From positions 1 through 64,000 of the forward strand of contig NZ_JAMKMS010000011.1 of assembly GCF_023634655.1 (NCBI RefSeq): a stretch of 64,000 bases of DNA. Reading direction: 5' to 3'. A model generated the notes under the pieces. The model ran no database searches. It was not told the origin of the DNA and saw only the letters and a program-made list of their open reading frames with translations. Of this stretch, positions 25,424-34,162 are shown piece by piece. Both the position numbers and the translations under genes were made by a program. Origin of the DNA: Vibrio methylphosphonaticus (GTDB taxonomy: Bacteria; Pseudomonadota; Gammaproteobacteria; Enterobacterales; Vibrionaceae). Numbering within the stretch: position 1 is the first letter of the stretch; every line of letters begins with the position of its first letter.

Positions 25424-26793
25424 CGAAGTTTATCTCCAATTAAATACTGCAGTGCTTTATCAATACGAATGTGGCTGCACGGCTCATCAGCAGAACTCTC
25501 TAGTGGTCGAAACGACGTAAACTCAAACCGGTTCGTTTGCCAGTAGTCTGATTTAGGTAACTTAGCGGGGACGTCTCCGGGGTAAAGCGTCATTGGCTCC
25601 CCATCTAAATTTGTCCCTCTAAGCGCAGGTACGCTTTCGCTGCTTTTGCCAACAAATCCGGCTTGGGTCGCGCGGATCGATGCGACGCTCATGCAATTCA
25701 TATCTATGTTTTCAAACGCGGTTTCTTGCCACGCGGGGTGAACCATCTGTTGTAATAAGCTGACTAAGTTATTGTGCTGCTCTGGCGTCACGTGATCAGC
25801 CTTAGTCGCAGCAAATAAAATTTTATCGATACGAGATGAAAACAACCGACGCAGTAAGTTAGTTTGCCCATAACGAAAGCTTTTCATAATCTGCTGTAAC
25901 GCTTCTTTCATGTCATGAAAAGCTTCATCTCCAGCCATTAAAGGCTGCAAACAATCCACCAGCACTATCTGGCGATCAAACGTCGCAAAATGGTTCTTAT
26001 AGAACTGCTTGACGACCTTGTTTTGATACTCTTCGTATCGATGTCTAAGCATGTCATAGCTACTATTTTTTACCACTTTCCCATCTGGATGTTTACACGG
26101 GAAAAACTGCAGAACTGGTGCACCGTGAAGCTCGCCTGGTAAAACAAAACGCCCCGGTTGCACCCAATGTAGACCACGATTTTTGCAATCAAATAGATAG
26201 TCAGTAAACACTTGTGCGATTTCAGCAATGGCTTTTTCATTCGCGGGTTCGTTCGAATCAAAGCCCTCTAGTGAGGTCAACCACGCTTGTGCACATTCCA
26301 AACGAACACCTTTCAAGTGTTCAAATTGCAAGTCACTCCACTGCTCAAACGACATATCCAATAAAGGTAAATCAAGCAGCCACTCGCCTGGATAATCAAT
26401 GACATCAATATACAGAGTGGATGTTTTGCTCAGTAATCGTTTCGCACCTTTTGCCGGTTTATATTTTAATGCCAAACGTATTTCGCTTACGTCTCTTGTC
26501 GGCTTTGGCCAATCTGGTGGCGTACCATGCAATTGTTCCATTGCTTCATCGTAAGCGAAACGCGGAACCATGAGATTTGATTGTGGTATGCGTTTAGCGC
26601 CAATTAAACGCTTATCGCGCGCGCATTCTAATAGCGGTAAATTGTCATGAGTCGACGTGTGAAGTAATTGGTTAACTAACGAAGTAATGAACGCGGTTTT
26701 CCCCGCGCGAGACAAACCGGTGACCGCAATTCTGACATGAGAATCCATACTGCGATGTAAAAGATCTGATACTTCCTGACCAATTCGGTTCAT
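25420..26793 (-). CDS. ycjX: YcjX-type GTPase-like protein (DUF463)
   Basis: P-loop NTPase of the YcjX/DUF463 family, 457 residues. Walker A is GLSRAGKTAFITSLV near residue 26. DVIDYPGEWLLDLPLL is a probable switch II/Walker B segment, and LFAATKADHVTP matches the guanine-specificity (TKAD) motif. It is co-transcribed with ycjF, which starts inside its stop codon. In E. coli the pair is linked to the phage-shock response; no PspF or sigma-54 site was recognised in the spacer upstream. Lacks membrane segments, so it probably acts at the membrane through YcjF. Confidence 0.92.
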   Translation of the reverse strand: MNRIGQEVSDLLHRSMDSHVRIAVTGLSRAGKTAFITSLVNQLLHTSTHDNLPLLECARDKRLIGAKRIPQSNLMVPRFAYDEAMEQLHGTPPDWPKPTRDVSEIRLALKYKPAKGAKRLLSKTSTLYIDVIDYPGEWLLDLPLLDMSFEQWSDLQFEHLKGVRLECAQAWLTSLEGFDSNEPANEKAIAEIAQVFTDYLFDCKNRGLHWVQPGRFVLPGELHGAPVLQFFPCKHPDGKVVKNSSYDMLRHRYEEYQNKVVKQFYKNHFATFDRQIVLVDCLQPLMAGDEAFHDMKEALQQIMKSFRYGQTNLLRRLFSSRIDKILFAATKADHVTPEQHNNLVSLLQQMVHPAWQETAFENIDMNCMSVASIRATQAGFVGKSSESVPALRGTNLDGEPMTLYPGDVPAKLPKSDYWQTNRFEFTSFRPLESSADEPCSHIRIDKALQYLIGDKLR

Positions 26794-26862
26794 TCAACGA
26801 ACTCCAAATAAATAACGAGATTGCAGTATGCACTATACGAGATTAATGAAACATGAACAAAA

Positions 26863-26886
26863 AACCCCTGAAGCTATTCAGAGGTT
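26863..26886 (-). terminator. terminator after the 61-aa membrane protein
   Basis: Stem AACCCCTGAA / TTCAGAGGTT (perfect on the minus-strand RNA with one U-G pair), GCTA loop, then TTTTGTTC on the minus strand. Confidence 0.7.
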
Positions 26887-26952
26887 TTAGTCGTAATCAG
26901 GGCTTTTAACCATAACTAGGAATGTGATAATCAGAACCGGCCCTTGACTGGA

Positions 26953-27138
26953 CTAATCGTCTTCGATGAGCTTGTAAATAACGAAAAGTGCTATTTCTAG
27001 TAGTGCGGTAAGTACACAGACCATGGTTACATACTTCTCATTGAAGATGCTGACCCCATGAAAAATTAGGTCGTAACCAACAAAAAAACCGACGATGAGC
27101 AGTACTGCAATTTGTAATATTTGTATAAATCGAGGCAT
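26953..27138 (-). CDS. small two-helix membrane protein (61 aa)
   Basis: Function not recognised. ATG 27138 is preferred because GGAGAG lies 7 bases upstream; the frame extends to 27156. The protein is two membrane helices joined by a short loop: IQILQIAVLLIVGFFVGYDLIF (about 5-26) and VTMVCVLTALLEIALFVIYKLI (about 37-58), with an acidic end EDD. It lies between ycjX and the fumarase gene, all on the minus strand, separated by terminators on both sides, so it is probably its own transcript. Two-helix proteins of this size often modulate larger membrane proteins, but no partner is indicated. Confidence 0.7.
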   Translation of the reverse strand: MPRFIQILQIAVLLIVGFFVGYDLIFHGVSIFNEKYVTMVCVLTALLEIALFVIYKLIEDD

Positions 27139-27191
27139 TCGCGCGCTCTCCTTCATTATTTTTTCAGTATACTGCTGAATTATAGATAAAA

Positions 27192-27219
27192 AAGAGAATA
27201 TGTCTGCACATACTCTCTT
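27192..27219 (-). terminator. terminator of the fumarase gene
   Basis: Twelve-bp stem AAGAGAATATGT / ACATACTCTCTT (one wobble) with CTGC loop and T-runs on both sides, 12 bases after the fumarase stop. Confidence 0.85.
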
Positions 27220-27230
27220 ATTTTTATCCT

Positions 27231-28751
27231 CTATGACGCGCTTTCAGCCTCAGCAATTTTAACTTTCCAGGTATCTGGTCCGATCTGGTGAGCATTTGCG
27301 CCCGTTGAGTCGACCGCTACGGTGACAGGCATATCCTCAACTTCAAACTCATAAATTGCTTCCATGCCGAGATCTTCAAACGCAACAACGCGGGCTTTCT
27401 TAATCGCTTTAGCAACGAGATACGCCGCACCACCTACCGCCATTAAATACACAGCTTTGTGCTCTTTAATGGATTGAACCGTCGCTGGTCCACGTTCTGC
27501 TTTGCCAATCATACCCATGATGCCAGTTTCATTGAGCATCATATCGGTAAACTTATCCATTCGTGTCGATGTCGTCGGTCCCGCAGGGCCAACCGCTTCA
27601 TCGCCCACCGCATCCACAGGGCCAACGTAGTAAATGAATTTGCCTTTAAAGTCCACGCCAGCGGGTAAACCTTCGCCGCTTTCTAACATTCCTTGAATGC
27701 GCTTATGAGCCGCATCACGACCGGTCAGAATTTTACCGGAAAGCAGAACCGTTTCTCCTGTTTTCCATTCTTGGACATCTTCTTGCGTGACTTCATCTAA
27801 GTTTACACGACGAGTATTCGCGCCCGCTTCCCAAGTGATATCCGGCCATTCTTCCAATTTAGGTGGCGTGAGCTCCGCAGGACCACTTCCATCAAGAGTG
27901 AAGTGCACATGACGTGTTGCTGCACAGTTCGGGATAAGACACACTGGTTTAGAAGCCGCATGCGTTGGTGCGGTTTTGATCTTGACATCAACAACCGTCG
28001 TCAAACCACCCAGGCCTTGAGCGCCAATTCCAAGCTTATTCACACGGTCAAAAATATCGAGACGAAGCGCTTCTTCTGCGTTTTCGGCACCTTTATCAAT
28101 AAGCTCTTGAATGTCGATGTGCTCCATCAGCGACTCTTTGGCAAGGACCGCGGCTTTCTCTGCTGTACCACCTATACCTATTCCCAGCATACCCGGTGGA
28201 CACCAGCCTGCGCCCATTGTAGGTAATGTTTTTTCTACCCACTCAGCAACGTCATCTGATGGGTTTAGCATCACCATTTTGGTCTTGTTCTCTGAGCCGC
28301 CGCCTTTTGCAGCGATTTGAATTTCAACTTTATCACCCGGGACCATGTTGATGTGCACAACCGCGGGCGTATTGTCTTTCGTGTTAATTCGTTTGCCAGC
28401 AGGATCAGAGAGAACAGACGCTCGCAAAGGGTTATCTGGGTTTGTATACGCTTGTCTCACTCCCTCATCGACCATCTGTTGAACGGTTAGATCTGACGCC
28501 CATTGAACATTCATACCGATGTTAACAAAACACGTAACAATACCCGTATCTTGGCAAATTGGTCGATGGCCTTCTGCAGACATTCGAGAGTTGATCAAAA
28601 TCTGTGCGATCGCATCTTTTGCCGCTTGACTCTCTTCTTTTTGATACGCTTTATCTAACGCTTGGACAAAGTCGAGGGGGTGATAGTACGAGATGTACTG
28701 CAATGCATCAGCGACACTACTGATTACGTCTTCTTTACGAATAATCGCCAT
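27231..28751 (-). CDS. fumA: fumarate hydratase, class I (Fe-S)
   Basis: Oxygen-sensitive [4Fe-4S] fumarase of the citric acid cycle: fumarate + water to L-malate. The 506-residue single chain combines the N-terminal Fe-S domain (about 1-290) and the C-terminal domain (about 300-500). Candidate cluster Cys residues lie in RPICQDTG, AGWCPPGMLGIGIGG and CLIPNCAATRHVHF. C-terminal family motifs are GPTTSTRMDKFTDMMLNETG and MAVGGAAYLVAKAI. Length matches single-chain FumA/FumB-type enzymes (about 510-550 aa) at the short end. It is monocistronic with its own terminator and divergent from pabB. Confidence 0.93.
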   Translation of the reverse strand: MAIIRKEDVISSVADALQYISYYHPLDFVQALDKAYQKEESQAAKDAIAQILINSRMSAEGHRPICQDTGIVTCFVNIGMNVQWASDLTVQQMVDEGVRQAYTNPDNPLRASVLSDPAGKRINTKDNTPAVVHINMVPGDKVEIQIAAKGGGSENKTKMVMLNPSDDVAEWVEKTLPTMGAGWCPPGMLGIGIGGTAEKAAVLAKESLMEHIDIQELIDKGAENAEEALRLDIFDRVNKLGIGAQGLGGLTTVVDVKIKTAPTHAASKPVCLIPNCAATRHVHFTLDGSGPAELTPPKLEEWPDITWEAGANTRRVNLDEVTQEDVQEWKTGETVLLSGKILTGRDAAHKRIQGMLESGEGLPAGVDFKGKFIYYVGPVDAVGDEAVGPAGPTTSTRMDKFTDMMLNETGIMGMIGKAERGPATVQSIKEHKAVYLMAVGGAAYLVAKAIKKARVVAFEDLGMEAIYEFEVEDMPVTVAVDSTGANAHQIGPDTWKVKIAEAESAS

Positions 28752-28943
28752 TGAATACCTCTTTATTCTAATTGCTTCCTGTAGAACGGACTGACTTCTT
28801 TTGTGCGATTTCCTTGTTCATTAACAGGCTAAACCCTATTAAACTCAAGGATAAATGTCCGATTTTTTATTGTGAAAATATGATACTCTTGCTTTCCTCT
28901 ATGCGCCATGTGTGCGACAACGTTTCTGTCACAATTTACACAA

Positions 28944-30335
28944 ATGAATACAAAAGAACTACAACCTATTCAATTCCTTGACGTTCCTTATCAAGAAGAT
29001 CTTGCGAAACACTACTTTGACGCAATTGAATCTCAACCTTGGTCAATGTTACTCAAATCCTCCGCTTTGAATCATGAAAACGGTCGATTTGACATTCTCG
29101 TTAGCAAACCTATCGCAACATTGGTAACGCATGGTGTGACCACGACGTTAACGAGCCAGACAAGTACTCCCAATAAGTTAACTGATGAAGGCAGCGCCAT
29201 TGAGAGTCAAGACGACCCTTTTGTTTTGCTCGAGGCCGCTATTCAAAAGCATATTGGGTCTATTCAAAATGATTCAAAATGGCCATTTCTCGGCGGCGCA
29301 TTAGGTTACTTCTCCTATGACCTGGGTAGAAGGGTTGAATCACTTCCAGAGTTGTCACTTCATGATATCCATGCGCCAGATATGGCAGTAGGCATTTATG
29401 ATTGGGCGTTGATTGTGGATCATCAAGATCAAGAAGCCGTCGTTATTGGCCCTGATGCAGCTGAGCGTTTGCAATGGCTAAAGAATCAAGCACCTGTGCT
29501 TGCTACGCCTTTTCAGCGTACTTCTGACTGGCAAGCGAACATGGATGCTGCGGATTATTCAAATAAATTTTCAGCTGTGCAGCAGTATCTGCAAGCGGGT
29601 GACTGTTATCAAATTAATCTTGCTCAACGTTGGCAAGCCGACTATCAAGGCAGTGAGTGGCAAGCTTTTTTACAGCTTGATCAGCAGAACAAAGCGCCTT
29701 TTAGCGCGTTCATACGCCTTGAAGATATCGCGGTATTAAGTATCTCACCGGAGCGCTTCTTACTCGTTAACGACACACAGATTGAAACCAAACCCATTAA
29801 GGGAACTCGTCCACGTAGCGTTGACCCAGTAAAAGATAAAGCCAATGCGATAGAGCTTGCCAATGCCGAAAAAGACCAAGCTGAAAACTTAATGATTGTG
29901 GATTTACTCCGCAATGACATTGGTCGTGTTGCGCATCCTGGCAGCGTTAAGGTCCCTAAGCTGTTCGACATTGAAAGCTTCCCGGCGGTTCATCACTTGG
30001 TCAGCACGATTACGGCAACGTTAGATGAGAGGTATAACGCGATTGACCTCTTGAGAGCGAGTTTTCCTGGAGGCTCCATTACCGGAGCGCCGAAGATACG
30101 TGCCATGGAGATCATTGAAGAACTGGAACCTCATCGCCGGCATATATACTGCGGCAGTATCGGTTATATCAGTGCGCACGGTGTGATGGATACCAGTATT
30201 ACGATTCGAACGTTAGCGGCCTACCAAGGTAAGCTACACGCCTGGGCTGGCGGTGGAATTGTAGCCGACAGTAAGTGTGAAGCGGAATACCAAGAAACCT
30301 TTGATAAACTAGCGAAAATCCTACCGGTTTTGTAG
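28944..30335 (+). CDS. pabB: aminodeoxychorismate synthase component I
   Basis: With PabA-supplied ammonia it converts chorismate to 4-amino-4-deoxychorismate for folate synthesis. It has 463 residues from ATG 28944. The chorismate-binding domain (about 190-455) carries PIKGTRPR: the Lys in PIKGT is the PabB-specific active-site residue, where TrpE has Ala, which decides between PabB and anthranilate synthase. FPGGSITGAPKIRAMEIIEELEPHRR and YCGSIGYIS are also present. The start is uncertain: the frame begins at 28908 and neither ATG has a good Shine-Dalgarno. It converges on the hybrid kinase gene with only 6 bases between stops and no terminator. Confidence 0.92.
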   Translation: MNTKELQPIQFLDVPYQEDLAKHYFDAIESQPWSMLLKSSALNHENGRFDILVSKPIATLVTHGVTTTLTSQTSTPNKLTDEGSAIESQDDPFVLLEAAIQKHIGSIQNDSKWPFLGGALGYFSYDLGRRVESLPELSLHDIHAPDMAVGIYDWALIVDHQDQEAVVIGPDAAERLQWLKNQAPVLATPFQRTSDWQANMDAADYSNKFSAVQQYLQAGDCYQINLAQRWQADYQGSEWQAFLQLDQQNKAPFSAFIRLEDIAVLSISPERFLLVNDTQIETKPIKGTRPRSVDPVKDKANAIELANAEKDQAENLMIVDLLRNDIGRVAHPGSVKVPKLFDIESFPAVHHLVSTITATLDERYNAIDLLRASFPGGSITGAPKIRAMEIIEELEPHRRHIYCGSIGYISAHGVMDTSITIRTLAAYQGKLHAWAGGGIVADSKCEAEYQETFDKLAKILPVL

Positions 30336-30341
30336 CGCCAA

Positions 30342-32036
30342 CTACACGCTGTTGGGATTCCATTTCTCTAATGTTTTCACTAAATCTTTTGCTGTGTAGG
30401 GTTTGGATAAAATATCATCCATACCCACTTCAAAGCATGTTTGCCTTTCTTCTCTTGTCGTGCCCGCGGTCAAAGCAACAATAGGGTTTTGGTAGTGTTC
30501 TGACCGCAATATCCGTGTCGCTTCAAATCCATCCATCACGGGCATGCGACAATCCATAAAGATCAGATCATAGCGATGCTTTCTCGCACAATCGACCGCC
30601 TCAACACCGTTAACCGCAACGTCTGGAGAGATCGCTAACTTACTCAACATCTTAGTTATGATCACCTGGTTAAGCTTGATATCGTCGACCACCAGTATTT
30701 TCATTGTTGATAGGTCAACAGCCGCTGATGACGCATTTTCTGATCGCTTCAAATACGTTTTTGCAGCCTCAACCCTCAGTGGTAAAGTCACTTCAAAAGC
30801 CGTTCCCACCCCTAATTCACTGCTAAGAGAGATCTTCCCTCCCATTAACTCAACCAAGCGTTTACAGATCGCTAGACCTAAACCAGTGCCTTCATAATTT
30901 CTTGAGCTTGAGCGATCGGCTTGAGTAAATGGCTGAAATAGTTTTTCTTGGGCCGACTGACTGATACCAATCCCAGTATCAATAATTCGAAACACGTAAT
31001 TATCGCCCCGTTCTTCTATTTTTAAGCTCACCTCTCCACGATCGGTGAATTTAACCGCGTTTCCTAACAAATTCACAAAAACCTGAGTCATTCGCTCTTG
31101 ATCAGCACAAATAATTTTGTCATCTAAGCATTGAGAATCGATACTAAATTTTAATTGTTTCTCCGTGGCTTTATGTTCAAAGATGCTTTTCAACATCGTA
31201 TTGATGTTGTGCCAACGAAATTCAGAATCAATCAGCTCCAACATCCCTGCGTTGATCTTACTGAAATCAAGTAAGTCATTGATGATGGTTCGTAGCATCA
31301 AACCTGATTGGCTTAAGTTTTGATGCAGATCTCTTTGAGAGTCTGTAAGTTGCGTATCGGCTAATAGCTCCACACTGCCTAATAACCCATTCAGCGGTGT
31401 TCTGAGTTCATGGTTGATCATCGCCAAAAACTCGCGAGTTGCGCGTTCAGATGCTTCGGCGCGTTCTTTGGATTCAACCAAACGTAGATTAATCAAGTTT
31501 CGATAGATTGAACTCGATAGCAATTCGCCAACCAGGGACATTTGACTGTGAACAAACGCCAAATCCACTGAGGACTGAGACACGATAAGATTAATCGAAC
31601 CAATTTTCTTTTGCTCAACTTCTAACGGTATACTAGCGTTGATGAGCGTATCTCCCTCACTCACTTGATGAGGAGAGCCTGACACATAAGAGGATAATTT
31701 TAGCGATGGAACGGTATCTGGGACTAACGTGATAGAGCATTTTATACTGTCTGATATTTCATCAAGCTGTCTCACTACGTCAAGCAGTAGCACATCATCG
31801 ATATTTGTTCGCAAAAAGAGCCGACCAAAATAAATCAGTATTTTTTCCACACGCTGCTGCAGCTCCAGTCGCTTGAAACTCGCTTCAGAACGTTGTTCTA
31901 CTTGCTTAAGCGCCAATTCCAATTTTTGATTGGCGTGAAACAACTCTAGACTTTTCTCCTCAAGTAGTTTCTCCGCAGCTTGACGAGCAGCCTTTTCCCG
32001 ATTTAATTTTCTCTCTATCGCCGCTTGACTAGGCAT
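30342..32036 (-). CDS. H-NOX-associated hybrid histidine kinase (HnoK/HqsK-like)
   Basis: Cytoplasmic hybrid sensor kinase whose activity is probably set by the H-NOX protein encoded 7 bases upstream. It has 564 residues: coiled coil (1-60), a GAF-like region (about 65-185), HisKA with H209 (FLAMINHELRTPLNG), HATPase with N-box NLLGNAVKF and G-boxes DTGIGIS and GTGLGLAI, and a receiver with D495 (LIFMDCRMPVMDG) and a conserved Lys in LSKPY. There are no membrane helices. In V. harveyi the equivalent kinase HqsK sends phosphate to LuxU in a nitric-oxide-responsive branch of quorum sensing; in V. cholerae and Shewanella HnoK feeds c-di-GMP control. The protein has no Hpt domain, so an external Hpt is needed; one is encoded at 38679-39014. 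Confidence 0.88.
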   Translation of the reverse strand: MPSQAAIERKLNREKAARQAAEKLLEEKSLELFHANQKLELALKQVEQRSEASFKRLELQQRVEKILIYFGRLFLRTNIDDVLLLDVVRQLDEISDSIKCSITLVPDTVPSLKLSSYVSGSPHQVSEGDTLINASIPLEVEQKKIGSINLIVSQSSVDLAFVHSQMSLVGELLSSSIYRNLINLRLVESKERAEASERATREFLAMINHELRTPLNGLLGSVELLADTQLTDSQRDLHQNLSQSGLMLRTIINDLLDFSKINAGMLELIDSEFRWHNINTMLKSIFEHKATEKQLKFSIDSQCLDDKIICADQERMTQVFVNLLGNAVKFTDRGEVSLKIEERGDNYVFRIIDTGIGISQSAQEKLFQPFTQADRSSSRNYEGTGLGLAICKRLVELMGGKISLSSELGVGTAFEVTLPLRVEAAKTYLKRSENASSAAVDLSTMKILVVDDIKLNQVIITKMLSKLAISPDVAVNGVEAVDCARKHRYDLIFMDCRMPVMDGFEATRILRSEHYQNPIVALTAGTTREERQTCFEVGMDDILSKPYTAKDLVKTLEKWNPNSV

Positions 32037-32043
32037 AGGTTTC

Positions 32044-32583
32044 TCAAGTCAGAGTTAAATTAAAACGAACGACACTATTGTCTTCTGTTTGAGGAGACAT
32101 ATTGACTTCAATCTTTTCTCCAAAATGAGTAGCACATCCTTCAATCAAGCCTAAGCAAACGTGAGACATACAGCGGGCACTCTCATAGTCCATTACCATT
32201 TCCGTTTCGGTTTCACTAATAAAATGGAACTTAGGGGGTTGAGCATCGGCATAGAGCTTCTTAACTTCAACATGAATGTAGTTTTCCACGTGTCGGATGA
32301 ATTGGAACGTGGAGTCACTATTGCTTATCCCTGCATTATCGGGCAATGAGCTTAGCAAGGCATTAAAGACCGTCTGCCCAAATACCTGCTGCAACGTGGC
32401 TGGGTCAATATTGGTTTTTTTACTGAGGCTCATGATAAGTTTGACCAAGTCTTTATGGTCGTAACTGCCGACTGAAGTATACACCCCCTCATCTCCCGAC
32501 ATTTCAAGAACTTCATCTAGCACATCTAGGCCAAACTTCTCTTCGACCAACTCCATAAATTCGGTAAAAATAATTCCTTTCAT
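32044..32583 (-). CDS. hnoX: H-NOX heme nitric oxide/oxygen-binding sensor
   Basis: Heme protein that senses nitric oxide and regulates its cognate kinase. It has 179 residues from ATG 32583, which has GGGAG 6 bases upstream; the frame continues 18 bases. It opens with the family signature MKGIIFTEFMELVEEKFG. The proximal heme ligand is H104 (NYIHVEVKKLY), and the heme-propionate motif Y-x-S-x-R is Y133-E-S-A-R137. FGQTVFNALL is also typical. The spacing of 7 bases to the kinase gene indicates an operon. An EAL phosphodiesterase operon lies immediately upstream on the same strand. NO specificity (rather than O2 binding) is inferred from the family in vibrios; the distal pocket was not modelled. 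Confidence 0.92.
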   Translation of the reverse strand: MKGIIFTEFMELVEEKFGLDVLDEVLEMSGDEGVYTSVGSYDHKDLVKLIMSLSKKTNIDPATLQQVFGQTVFNALLSSLPDNAGISNSDSTFQFIRHVENYIHVEVKKLYADAQPPKFHFISETETEMVMDYESARCMSHVCLGLIEGCATHFGEKIEVNMSPQTEDNSVVRFNLTLT

Positions 32584-32706
32584 CCGCGCTCTCCCTGCCA
32601 ATAATTAAACTGAGTACTATTGAAACCCTGCTATAAAAGTATTAGAAGAATATCACCATAAATCAATACTATTTCTTTGAATGACATCATCAAATCGTAC
32701 TGGCAG

Positions 32707-34161
32707 CTAGATAGCGATAGAAGAAAACCCTACCGTTCCATCATCAAAATCTAGGGTGACATTCAATACGATTTGCGGTTTCGACTCTGTGAACCAAAGT
32801 GAGCATAAATGAGCATCTTTAGAAATAACGATTGCATGGAGACAATGAACACTAACATGTCGAACTCTTTGCCTTGTTCGCTGACAGGCTAGCTGTTTAA
32901 CTTCATGGTAATTGACTTGCCAAAGGTGCGCTGATTTACGAACCGCACATTGCTGATAAAGTAGGTCAGGCATAAAAATTAATTCAACAAAACGACAGCC
33001 CCCCTGTTCTACACCCCCTTCAAACGATACCAATACTTTTTCCACCCCCCGTCCACTCTCCGCAGTAAACGTAAACCCTTCACTATTTTGTCGCGTTACC
33101 GTCACCCTATTGGAGCACTCAAATCGAAGATTGTTTGTCATTGACTCCGCCTCCGATACGACTCCGGCATTGATCAGATCAGATAGAGTGGTTTCTATCG
33201 GACACCACTTACTCCGCCCTTTGTGGTTTATCTCCTGATCGCTTAGACCTTTGGTCAGCGTCACAACACCAACACCAACCACATCAATCGCATCTGAAAT
33301 ATTGTATAGAAGAAGATCCGTGCCTTGACCTTGAAGATAACCACACTCAACTTCAAATACACCATTCGGTTTGGCTTCGAATAAGACCTCTTTGGCACTC
33401 GAATACAACGACTCAACAAATAAAATAGGGCTTAGTTTTTGTCCCGAATTCACTAATAATTGTTGCTGTTCAAACGTATAGTGCTGGTTGCTTGCAGATC
33501 TCGCTGGCTTTGCAAGCACGGTTGAGAATATCCCTAGATCTATGGTCAAAGAGCGAAAGGTTGTACTGCTGTTCATCTCATCGCATACAACCACATCGAG
33601 CGTACATTGGGTCGTTCTTGCAATAGCATTAACGTCCTTTGGAGATATAAAGCAAAACTGAGCCGTTTGCCGAACCTCATAGTTTGGACATTGAGTCGAT
33701 ACAATCAGATTCGATAATGGACCCTCTGTAGGCTCTTCTAGTCCCAATCCATCGGCAAGCTGCGCATTAGAAATAATGATTGAATCGTCACTGGATAGTG
33801 TGTGGGAAACGCTAGGTTTTTTACTGTCTGCACGCCTAAATTGAGCCGGAACACGCGAGTTGGCATAATCGTTAAGGTGACATTCAATAGACACGGTAAT
33901 CCCTTCCACCATGCATCGCAAAGATATGCTACCTTTGAAGTTTTCCATCGGGAGAAAACCAAATAACCCGTCACCAAACGTTTTGAGCACTCCACTAACA
34001 CTATCGCATACCACTAAGTCGGGCGATAAGCCGTTTAATGCTTCACTTTCAGCGAACAAATAATGCTCAGAGAAAAGAAATAGGCCACAAGAAAGTTTAA
34101 CAATCGGTCGTTGTGATCGGAGTACCGACACTTGGTCAGATATTGATTCAGAGGAGAGCAT
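32707..34161 (-). CDS. unknown 484-residue protein coupled to the EAL phosphodiesterase
   Basis: No family recognised. ATG 34161 begins one base after the EAL gene stop (TGA-T-ATG), so translation is coupled; a TTG start at 34182 is an alternative. There is no signal peptide or membrane helix. Composition is rich in Val, Ser, Leu and Thr with alternating hydrophobic patterns, suggesting a largely beta protein. Segments such as GSISLRCMVEGITVSIECHL and KVLVSFEGGVEQGGCRFVEL look like repeated small beta domains, loosely like PilZ folds, but no RxxxR...(D/N)xSxxG motif could be confirmed. The protein has at least 13 Cys residues, high for a cytoplasmic protein. The H-NOX gene follows after 123 bases. 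Context suggests a role in c-di-GMP or NO signalling; this is inference only. Confidence 0.85.
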   Translation of the reverse strand: MLSSESISDQVSVLRSQRPIVKLSCGLFLFSEHYLFAESEALNGLSPDLVVCDSVSGVLKTFGDGLFGFLPMENFKGSISLRCMVEGITVSIECHLNDYANSRVPAQFRRADSKKPSVSHTLSSDDSIIISNAQLADGLGLEEPTEGPLSNLIVSTQCPNYEVRQTAQFCFISPKDVNAIARTTQCTLDVVVCDEMNSSTTFRSLTIDLGIFSTVLAKPARSASNQHYTFEQQQLLVNSGQKLSPILFVESLYSSAKEVLFEAKPNGVFEVECGYLQGQGTDLLLYNISDAIDVVGVGVVTLTKGLSDQEINHKGRSKWCPIETTLSDLINAGVVSEAESMTNNLRFECSNRVTVTRQNSEGFTFTAESGRGVEKVLVSFEGGVEQGGCRFVELIFMPDLLYQQCAVRKSAHLWQVNYHEVKQLACQRTRQRVRHVSVHCLHAIVISKDAHLCSLWFTESKPQIVLNVTLDFDDGTVGFSSIAI

Positions 34162-34162
34162 A

